Part shown: positions 1 to 7,700 of the stretch, one piece after another
Numbering within the stretch: the first letter of the stretch is position 1
How the letters are laid out: every line of letters starts with the position of its first letter
Origin: Stramenopiles sp. TOSAG23-3
Lineage: Eukaryota > Sar
Direction of reading: 5' to 3'
NCBI GenBank assembly: GCA_900128585.1
Contig: LT642304.1
Location: 1 to 24,397, forward strand
Length of the DNA: 24,397 nt
Notes under the pieces: generated by a model
What the model was told of the DNA's origin: nothing
The model's database searches: none
The model's input: only the letters and a program-made list of their open reading frames with translations
Translations under genes and position numbers: made by a program

Positions 1-174
1 ATACATGTTATACATAGAGGAAGAAAAAATTTGATTACTTCATCGTTGGTTGTCAGCCATTATTATTTGTTTTAAAAATATAGTCGTCAAAATATTTTAG
101 AAGAAGTTCGTACGAAGTACAACAAAATTTAAATTCTAAAAGTTAGTACCCGTCTCTCACGCTCAGAATTTTAC

Positions 175-2490
175 TCAATAAGGTGTGAGAGGTTTGCCCA
201 AGTGCCCTTTTTTGTGTTTTGGCAAAGCTGCAGCGTCCCTGTGATCCTCGTGTGACACAACTTTCGATGACGGGCAACATAGGATGTGTAGAGCCCCTTC
301 GCATTTTCCAGCCACTGTATCAACGGTGCAAGTACTTTCATATGTGTCAATACAAACTCCACTGCCAGATTTACAGCGAGTTCCCTGGGCATTCTTAACT
401 TTTTCGGCGACGACTTTACCCAACGCTTTAACAGCATTCAAATTGGTGTGAATCATGGCACCTTTCCAATGCCCAAAACTTTTCCCATCCCCTAACATAG
501 TAGCTATTTTCTTTACATTGTCTTTTACCCCCGGGATATCCCACGGTTTCTCAATAAATATCTGCTTCCCAGACCCGGTGTACTTACTGCCTTGGGGGGC
601 GACGTATCCTTCGTAAAGCTTCGTTCCTGCGGGGATTTCGACTTGGTAAACGGAATCGATACTACTCCATTCCGATTTCACAGCAGCGTTTCGCCGCACT
701 TCAAAACGGGTTTTTGGTGGAGTTCTAGTCCAATACTGACCGAGGGCTCTATCTTTTGGCCCAGCTCGATAAAGCGTGATAGGTTCTTTCAATTCAACTA
801 CATTATATTGCCCATCTTTAAACGAATTGGCGTTATTACGGGCAGACTGGATTTCTTTTTGGTACTCTGCGTCGGGAATCTTCCCTTTTTTTGCCTTAGC
901 ATTGTCTAAAATCGGGTTTCGTCCAAGTTTCCCGCTTTCCGCGGCATCGCACGCAAAGATCCCCTTGTTTAACATTTTCTCCGCTTCTACTTTATCTGTT
1001 ATGACTGGCGTTTTGTGCTTACCTACTTTACAACTTTTACACCACTTGCGCATAACCCTCGGTTTAATTCTCGGTTTCCATGGAGTCAACAAGTTTTTCG
1101 GAGGCTTTTTTAGGACTAGCTTTTTTACCATGTTACCTATTTGCTTACGAACTTTAGCGTTTTTTGCCACCTTGACCGCTTGTTTCACCACAGTAATATC
1201 ATGAACCATATTCGTATTGAATTCTATAGCGCCTCTCTTGCCCTTCATAAATTGAAACGTATCCGCAACGGCCCCCAAGATAAGGATTTCCCCGATGCAA
1301 CCAACAATAGAAAATGAATGGAAAGCGACTTGATTTTCGCACTTGGTTTTGCACTTGTCTTGCTTTTTCAACTCAAGATTCATTTGGAGCTTTGAGTACG
1401 CGCGATGCAAGTAGTTCATAGAAAAGTACAACCCAACAATAGCTCCCACCCATTTGATAATCAAAGGCACTATGACCCAGCCAGCTGTTATCATTAACAT
1501 ATTGAGTTTCAATGCTGTCAAAATTACGCCGAGCGTAATAGCGATCTGTTGTGCTGCTGGGCACTTGACCAGGCCAACAATCATGTTCCGAAAGAAATTA
1601 AACAGTGCTTGCAGTGAACTTCTGATATGGGCTAAAACTTCATTTCTTGCGGCTTTAGAGAACAACAGAATTTTCGCATTGCTTTTAATGGCGTGAAGTA
1701 ATTCTTTAAAGGAATGGATTACATCTTTAATCCCATCACGAAAATCACTTTTGAACGCCAAGCAGTGTTTGTTATTTTTCCAAGGGGTCCTGATATCAGT
1801 AAACATCCCGCCTAGGAATCCATCCACGAACCCCAAAAGGGCCTCCAAGGGGGACGATTTAGAGGCTTTGAAAATGCTGACAATGCTGGCCTCATTGTCC
1901 AGAGCTCCAGCAAGCGGGTTATCGAAGGTGATGTTTACGACGCACTCGCAATTATTAATTCTGTCGGTATTGCACTGACACAGGCCTTTGCACGGGTTCG
2001 TCTTCGAGCTATTACACTCGTTGTTAGTATCGCATGTGTCTAACAAGGAGACGGTCTTTTCACACTCCCCCGACGCAAGATTTTTTCCTTTGGTTTCAGA
2101 TGTCAGAATGCCACCGACCCCATGCATTTCCAGCAAACCGATAACGTTTTGCAACGGTTGTACCGACTTGTGGAGAATATTTGATATTTCCCTTTTATAT
2201 TTCGTCATCTCCTTTGGGGATGCGTCCTGGTTGACTGGGGACAACTCCTTTAGTTCCATAAGAACTGGGCTATTTTTGGAGCTTAGGCTTTCCTTCAAAC
2301 TATTGTGTATCTCGATGATTTGCTCTGGGGTTAAATTGTCCATTCCACCTCCAAACGCATGGGATTCTAAGTACCGTGGAGTATTGACCGCTTCATCTAC
2401 TTTTCTCTTCAGGGCGATGGCCTCGCTGGATACAATCAAGTAAAGGAAAAAAATACCCAAATGGTAGGAACGGAACTTAGGCGTTACCAT
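175..2490 (-). CDS. Secreted/membrane protein with polymorphic-toxin-like ADP-ribosyltransferase-type domain
   Basis: The protein has 771 residues. The ATG at 2488-2490 is chosen because the frame is open to about 2535 but holds no earlier ATG, and G at -3 and +4 suits initiation. Seen: a signal peptide (hydrophobic LGIFFLYLIV, likely cleavage near residue 24); a Cys-rich patch at 143-183 with eight Cys; hydrophobic stretches at about 312-358 and 390-411 (possible membrane segments); a Lys-rich linker at about 436-495; a compact domain at about 560-655 with LYRAG (R575), YWTRTPP (586-592), PAGTKLYEG (620-628) and QIFIE (643-647); and a tail at 706-739 with Cys at 706, 713, 721, 730, 738 and 739. 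The 560-655 block resembles the C-terminal NAD-using, ART-type toxin tips of bacterial polymorphic toxins, recalled from family knowledge; R575, T588/T590 and Q643/E647 are candidate active-site positions. The tail resembles a six-Cys module of secreted fungal and protist wall enzymes. No immunity-like gene is adjacent. Activity and target are unknown. The gene call is firm; the domain call is moderate. Confidence 0.8.
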   Translation of the reverse strand: MVTPKFRSYHLGIFFLYLIVSSEAIALKRKVDEAVNTPRYLESHAFGGGMDNLTPEQIIEIHNSLKESLSSKNSPVLMELKELSPVNQDASPKEMTKYKREISNILHKSVQPLQNVIGLLEMHGVGGILTSETKGKNLASGECEKTVSLLDTCDTNNECNSSKTNPCKGLCQCNTDRINNCECVVNITFDNPLAGALDNEASIVSIFKASKSSPLEALLGFVDGFLGGMFTDIRTPWKNNKHCLAFKSDFRDGIKDVIHSFKELLHAIKSNAKILLFSKAARNEVLAHIRSSLQALFNFFRNMIVGLVKCPAAQQIAITLGVILTALKLNMLMITAGWVIVPLIIKWVGAIVGLYFSMNYLHRAYSKLQMNLELKKQDKCKTKCENQVAFHSFSIVGCIGEILILGAVADTFQFMKGKRGAIEFNTNMVHDITVVKQAVKVAKNAKVRKQIGNMVKKLVLKKPPKNLLTPWKPRIKPRVMRKWCKSCKVGKHKTPVITDKVEAEKMLNKGIFACDAAESGKLGRNPILDNAKAKKGKIPDAEYQKEIQSARNNANSFKDGQYNVVELKEPITLYRAGPKDRALGQYWTRTPPKTRFEVRRNAAVKSEWSSIDSVYQVEIPAGTKLYEGYVAPQGSKYTGSGKQIFIEKPWDIPGVKDNVKKIATMLGDGKSFGHWKGAMIHTNLNAVKALGKVVAEKVKNAQGTRCKSGSGVCIDTYESTCTVDTVAGKCEGALHILCCPSSKVVSHEDHRDAAALPKHKKGHLGKPLTPY

Positions 2491-2502
2491 GACAGCAATT
2501 TT

Positions 2503-2539
2503 CTGTGAACAAATGAACAAATGAACAAAGTGTGCTTAC
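2503..2539 (-). other. Candidate very short 5'-UTR intron
   Basis: On the minus strand this 37-nt stretch begins GTAAGC and ends TTCACAG after a T-rich run, 13 nt before the chosen ATG. It has donor and acceptor consensus ends but would be unusually short, and no clear branch point was identified. It lies wholly in the leader, so splicing would not change the protein. Confidence 0.25.
2506..2529. repeat. Three perfect tandem copies of an 8-bp unit
   Basis: TGAACAAA is repeated three times without mismatch, just upstream of the minus-strand start codon at 2490. On the minus strand the repeat makes the T-rich tract of the putative splice acceptor. Confidence 0.85.
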
Positions 2540-2589
2540 AGCGCTCCAACCTAGACAATTTGATGTGTATGTATTTCCATTTCGATTTG

Positions 2590-2597
2590 CTATATAG
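2590..2597 (-). promoter_or_regulatory. TATA-like element of the 175-2490 gene
   Basis: The palindrome CTATATAG sits 99 nt upstream of the ATG. It is embedded in an inverted repeat (TTGCT at 2587-2591, AGCAA at 2598-2602). An identical octamer lies 88 nt upstream of the ASPM-like gene. Position and sequence suit a core promoter; no transcription data support it. Confidence 0.45.
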
Positions 2598-2823
2598 AGC
2601 AATCCCCATGCAAGTTGACGATCATTCAACAGATTGGATGATGAAACAGTACAAGAGTATTAATTAAAATAACTGGGTTTTGACTGATGCTATCTCAATA
2701 TTATTTTATATTAATTAATCTTTCATCAGATTGTACTACTTCTAGTCTATTTATAATTGTATTATAGTCCTCATACTGGTACTACAGGGACTGCTCAGCA
2801 GCAGCAATTTTTAATAAAATAAT

Positions 2824-2835
2824 CCCCCCCCCCCC
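2824..2835. repeat. Poly-C run (C12)
   Basis: Twelve consecutive C lie in AT-rich spacer DNA and are followed by a short CA-rich stretch. The run may be length-variable or a sequencing weak spot. Confidence 0.9.
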
Positions 2836-3320
2836 TCCACACGCACACAGGTAAGCATTTTAAACCTTCCTTCCGCACAGCCTTCATCTTTCTTTCGTAA
2901 AAAACATTGCAAGTACAATAATATTGTATTGTTACCATTTTATATAGGTATCAAAGCCTCGGTATAATTTTAGATACGAATTGTTTTTTGAGAGAGTCTT
3001 ATTCCTCAATTTTATTTTTTAATATAAAATTCCTCGTAATTATTTTTGTAAGGCTTTACATGGAAATAGTATTAGTTTCAACTATGACCTTCTGTGAAAT
3101 TTCTTTCATTACCCAAGGAGAAATTATCAACAGAAACAAAACTACACACTATAGGAAACAAGAACAGGGTGATGATGAAAAAGAACGATATGCTGTGTCT
3201 ATGTTGCGTTCAGCATTTTGTTTTTTGCTTCTCCCTCTTCGTTCTTTTTTTCTTCTTCTTCATCACTTCTTCTCACCACTTTCTTCAACACCACAACATC
3301 TCCTACGCAGTGGTGGTGGT

Positions 3321-3351
3321 ATTCGTTCGTGGTGTTCCTTTATGAACGAAT
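3321..3351. repeat. Inverted repeat, 8-bp stem
   Basis: ATTCGTTC at 3321-3328 and GAACGAAT at 3344-3351 are perfectly complementary around a 15-nt loop. The repeat lies about 130 nt upstream of the RBR-like start codon and about 70 nt before its TATA-like box, so it could be a dimeric factor site. Confidence 0.6.
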
Positions 3352-3420
3352 GATGTGGATTTCACAATTAAAATGCTAGAAAAGTGAAGAATATGGAACA
3401 ATGTAGCATAAAACATCAAG

Positions 3421-3427
3421 TATAAAA
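3421..3427 (+). promoter_or_regulatory. TATA box of the RBR-like gene
   Basis: TATAAAA followed by further A residues lies 51 nt upstream of the ATG at 3479. A start of transcription near 3450, around CATTCAGTCA, would give a leader of about 30 nt. Confidence 0.5.
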
Positions 3428-3478
3428 AAAACTCGCTCTACATTCAGTCACACCAAACATAAGCCTTCAATTCATAAT

Positions 3479-4585
3479 ATGTCGCAGCTGCTATCGGAGA
3501 CAGGATCGGTCGACGCATGCGAACAGGAACACCGTTTACAAACGTGTGCAATATGCCTTGAGCCTCAAGACAATCTTGTATCACTTTGTAAATCGGCGTG
3601 TTCTTCAGCTTGTCAAAATTGTTTACAGCAGTATTTGAAACAAGCATTAGAAGATACTTACTATGTACAATCATTAAAATGCTTTGGCTGCAACGAGAAA
3701 GTTTCATTTAGTGGTTGGAAAGAGCACTGCGGGCACAGAAATTATTGCACCTATGTAAAAAAAATGAGGAACTTTTTGTCTTTACGATGCACGAGTTGTC
3801 ACACCGAACACTCTCTCTTCTGCACGGATCCTATGAAAGAACATTTAAAACGAGAAGAAGGAAAACAATCAGAATCCCCGACACAAGTTGAACGTTCCGA
3901 TTCCCTGATACAATTTGAAAATGGAGAGATGGACGCAAAAACATTCGTTTCGAAAACGTTTGGTCCGATCGAGTCTAAAAAAGTATCTTTTGAGTCGAAA
4001 GCTTGCATAAAAGCTCGGTGTGATTCTATGGTGAAAATTGCCCACGCTATCCAAGATCTTGAAAAAAGCTTTCAATTCCAATTCGCATTTTACATGATGT
4101 ATCGTTCATGTATTATGCCTTGTACTTGCCAAAAACGAATGTGTTTTTATTGTAAATCCGCCCATCACCCCGCTTTCAATTGTCAAGAAAACATTGAAAA
4201 ACTACACAAATTTTCAACCTATGTAAATTATTGCCGGCGATGCGGAATTCCTCTAATGAAACACGACGGGTGCGATTCTGTTCGTTGCATTTGTGGCTTC
4301 AAGTTTCAGTGGAGGCAAAACGACGAACTTAACTTGCGAAGGCCAGCACCTGCTGAAATTGGTAAGATTTCTAATGGCTATATTAGAGTAGCAAATGGCT
4401 GGCAAAGGTGGATTCCACCCCCGCCATCTCGCTCTGCTACACGCCAGCGCCTGGAACAGGAGGACTCTATGCCGTTGGAACGATTTAATGAGATTCGTAA
4501 TGTTTTGGAGAGCCGATTAGTTTTCTGGAGTAGTTCTGGAATAGTTCTTCCTAACAACAGAGTGAGAAGGCCAAGCATTGGTTGA
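3479..4585 (+). CDS. RBR-type (RING-IBR-RING2) E3 ubiquitin ligase-like zinc protein
   Basis: The protein has 368 residues. The ATG has A at -3 and follows a TATA box closely. Seen: a RING1-like module with C23-x2-C26, C37, C41, C45-x2-C48 and C68-x2-C71; a further Cys/His group at 84-115, including C104-x2-C107; a charged linker at about 118-200; an IBR-like module with C215, C217, C222-x2-C225, H229/H230 and C235; and a RING2-like module C252-x2-C255, HDGC (C265), C270 and C272. In RBR ligases the Cys of the GC element accepts ubiquitin from E2, so C265 is the candidate catalytic residue. The closing Cys pair normal in RING2 is missing; the sequence reads FKFQWRQ. The linker between RING1 and IBR is longer than usual. 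The tail has a four-proline run and a Trp-rich GWQRW. It converges on the giant HECT gene. An active RBR ligase or a zinc-binding relative that has lost activity are both possible. Confidence 0.8.
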   Translation: MSQLLSETGSVDACEQEHRLQTCAICLEPQDNLVSLCKSACSSACQNCLQQYLKQALEDTYYVQSLKCFGCNEKVSFSGWKEHCGHRNYCTYVKKMRNFLSLRCTSCHTEHSLFCTDPMKEHLKREEGKQSESPTQVERSDSLIQFENGEMDAKTFVSKTFGPIESKKVSFESKACIKARCDSMVKIAHAIQDLEKSFQFQFAFYMMYRSCIMPCTCQKRMCFYCKSAHHPAFNCQENIEKLHKFSTYVNYCRRCGIPLMKHDGCDSVRCICGFKFQWRQNDELNLRRPAPAEIGKISNGYIRVANGWQRWIPPPPSRSATRQRLEQEDSMPLERFNEIRNVLESRLVFWSSSGIVLPNNRVRRPSIG

Positions 4586-4700
4586 AAATGACAATTTAGG
4601 AAACACAAAAATGCAAATATTACATACTATATTTAAAACATACTATATATTTTGGTTTTTTTACATTACTATATTTTAATTTGTTTTTTTATAAACTCGT

Positions 4701-4706
4701 AATAAA
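4701..4706 (+). terminator. Poly(A) signal of the RBR-like gene
   Basis: AATAAA lies about 115 nt after the TGA at 4583-4585. It is the first canonical hexamer downstream, in a very AT-rich convergent spacer. Confidence 0.5.
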
Positions 4707-4720
4707 AGAGAACTCATCTT

Positions 4721-4726
4721 TTTATT
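4721..4726 (-). terminator. Poly(A) signal of the HECT gene
   Basis: The minus strand reads AATAAA about 62 nt past the HECT stop codon (TGA at 4788-4790). It lies beyond the facing gene's own AATAAA, so the two mRNAs probably overlap at their 3' ends. Confidence 0.5.
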
Positions 4727-4787
4727 TAAAATTTTTAAAATTTAATTGAATTATTAGTTAAATTATCATAAGAACCTAATAATTTTT

Positions 4788-7700
4788 TCACTTATTCATC
4801 ATAGCACCTAAGCCGTATTCTATCGCGGTAACAATTTTAGTGCGCATGACTGAGTCACTACTATAACTTGGCAATTCAACCTGAAAAAAACATGTATGAA
4901 CTATCGGCAGACTGGAAGTTTTCGCGTTGGTAGTGGTCAATTTAAATTCCCATTTTTCTCTTGCGTTTCTAGAAGGCAAGCGAGAACGGCCCCACGAAAA
5001 CTTTATAAAGGCCACCCGCTGCTCATGTGACAACGTTCCCATAACTCGCCAAAATCTTTTGGCAAGCGCCGAATTTGCACTAAAACCTGGCCCCGTATAT
5101 CTTGTGTGTGCCTTCCAAAAATCGATGTCAATATCGGCATCCCCACATATAGCAATTTCCAATTCACTTGGAGTAAGGTACTGTAATGCTCGAAATGGGA
5201 CAATACAAGAAAGTCCTCGCCGAATAGCATCGACTTGCACGTCAAATTCGTGAACTCGTTCTTGTGTATACAGGTGATAATATTTGGAACGATTTTTCCA
5301 CGTAACCTTCTTTTTTTCACCACCCAAAAATAAAGGTACTTTTTTACCAGAGCAGTTCAGAAATTCAAAACAAAGCGTTGATGGCAGTGCCTCAAAACTG
5401 TCTTCTGTTGGACACCGTTTTATTTTGTCGACCATACTGAATTTATTTTCATTCGGGCGGCTTTCTTCTCTGTGATCTATTGAAGCAACATCACTCATAG
5501 AGATAGAGTCGGTGATTAGAAGTTTGTACACAAGTAGTGGAAATTTAAAAGGGAAAAAACCTTCTGTTCTTAACGAAATTCCCATAATTTTCCCTACTGT
5601 TTCAAACATTTTAATGCACTCACGCGTTGTGCACTGGGGATTTGGAAGGTAGTTGGTCTGGTTCAAACCATCGTGACTCTTGCCATTTGGGGTCAAAATA
5701 AAGAGGGAGAAGGTTTTTGAAAAAAGCTGATCAACTATTGTATTCATAGCATCTCGGTAGAGACCACCGTAATCCAAGCCTTCTCCCAGCACATATTGGA
5801 CTTCAAATAGTGCTTGGACCCCTCGCTCGTTCTTTGTCTTCAGCTTAGATCTTAATTTAAACACACTTACAGCATGTAGCTGTGAGTGCAATTGTATAAA
5901 CAAATTTTTACTTTTGTGTGGGTTCGACAGGCCCAATCGTTCAGATTTGTCAGAGTCCAATTGATCAAGGCATACTTTTAATCCACTTCCTTGTTCATGA
6001 CCCCACGTCATGTCCAGAGCAGATCGTAGAAACTTCTCTTTTACCACAAAGAATATCGTATGGCTCAACTTTTGCAGTTTTGCAGAAATTGACCACGGCT
6101 GGGCCGAGTTTTTGAAATCAATCCACGCCATTAAACCGTCAATGAAATAGTTCAACAATTTTAGCAAGGCAAAACGCTGTCGAATGTTCAAATCATTCAA
6201 TGCTTGCAACTTTGTATAATTGCGCAATTCAGCACTGGAGATTTGCAACTCGCTGGGCTGACATTTCAAAGGGTTCATTCCTTTTCTCTTCATTTTGTTA
6301 TTTAGTAAATGGACCAATTGCGCGTCCATTTCTGGTGTCCATGTAGATAGTGATCGGACCATTCGCTCAACACGGGTGCGATGTGTATTGGTATTATATC
6401 TGTTGCCCCTTGAATGAAGAAATACACATAAAGCTAGGTGGTCTGGAAGTCGTGCATTCATGCTCATGCACGATACCAGATTAATTAAATCTGCGAATAT
6501 AACCTCCCGCGATGGCTTTGTGTCTCTATCCAACATTGATAAATACTCCATACACCTGTGCTCCTCTAGTTCCAAAGGAGGATCTAGTGGAATGCCTTGA
6601 TCTATCTTTGGATTCATTGGTTCTCTCTTATAGTTGCTGTTTGTGGCAAAAGATAGTTTTGTCATATTGATAGTCATGCACAACTCGACCAAAGAAGGCA
6701 AAGAGTGGGGTAAGAACAAATGGGTAGCGTGCTCTCTTTCGGCTCTGGCCATAACCGCTTCGGACACACCGTCAAAAATTTCAAGATTTGGGCGCTCATC
6801 AAAAAGCCATGGGCATTGACACAATTGTGTAAGCAGCACTACAATGCGATCCTTATATGGTGCACTAGGTGTTTTCAAGTACTCTGTCAAATTTCCCACT
6901 AATTCCCCTTCGTGAATTTTTGCAGAAATAGCGTCGTCAAGGCCCATTAAAAATGCCATTAACCAGAGTGCCCAATTTAGACTAGGGATATTGGTCACTT
7001 GATCTTCATTTATCCACATTCCCCACCCTCGGACAGCGGATGCTTCAAACTTAAACCCTTTGTATCGGAAAGAATCATTTCGTGATATTGCTTTTTCATC
7101 CATGTAAAAAGAAGAAAATTTGTAGAAAACCCTTTTGGATTCGATAATGAACGATCTTGGCGCGTTCCTAATATTGAACTTTTTGATAGGCACCCGGCAA
7201 CTTTTTTCAGTAAAAAAAGTGAGTTCGACTTGCGGATGCTGCCAAATCTCATCAGTGTACTCTTTATCGAATTCAATTCTAATGGCAGCAGCTCCATCAA
7301 TACTTACTTCCCCCGTATACGTGCATCTTGGCCAACATGGGTGCAATGACTCCCGGACAACCACATTCTCTTCGTCTGAATTTGAACTTAATGGTGAAGT
7401 ACATTCCCTTATGTTCCAGATGCATTCAGACACCAGACAGTCGTCCAGTGTTTGCGTCGATGAGAGCGTATCATCTAGGGCCTGTGCCGACAAAATGTCT
7501 ATGAATCGTTGTCTTAGCTTGTTTAGCGTCGATTTATTATTCATTTTTTTAGTTTTCCCCAGGCTCTCTTCCATAAATGAATCATCAGTTGCAGCAACAT
7601 ACTTCATTAAACTGACCAAATTCTTCGGACCTCCCAAATCGTCCACGGAGAAAGCTTGGTCTAGATCTAATACTGTCGACAGGATAACTTTACGAGCAAA

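Larger units (their letters stand above)
2491..3478. other. Divergent intergenic region, no convincing gene
   Basis: This spacer of about 1 kb separates the minus-strand secreted protein from the plus-strand RBR-like gene. It is AT-rich, with a C12 run, an 11-bp palindrome-like CTGCTCAGCAG at 2791-2801, and a T/C-rich tract at about 3225-3290. Open frames here lack ATG starts or translate to low-complexity Phe/Leu-rich sequence. It probably holds both promoters. Confidence 0.7.

Noticed and set aside
1-174. Possible gene or poly(A) signal at the window start
   Set aside because: The stretch is short and AT-rich with no frame of note, and the minus strand has no AATAAA there for the upstream gene.
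2491-2520. Upstream extension of the secreted-protein gene by ten codons
   Set aside because: The extension would begin at TTG, not ATG, and it overlaps a tandem repeat. The ATG at 2490 gives a better signal peptide and context.
3094-3345. 83-codon plus-strand open frame
   Set aside because: It begins with GTG and is low-complexity translation of the same tract in another frame.
2988-3353. 121-codon plus-strand open frame
   Set aside because: It begins with TTG, and its second half is Leu/Phe/Ser-rich sequence read from a pyrimidine tract. No recognisable domain.
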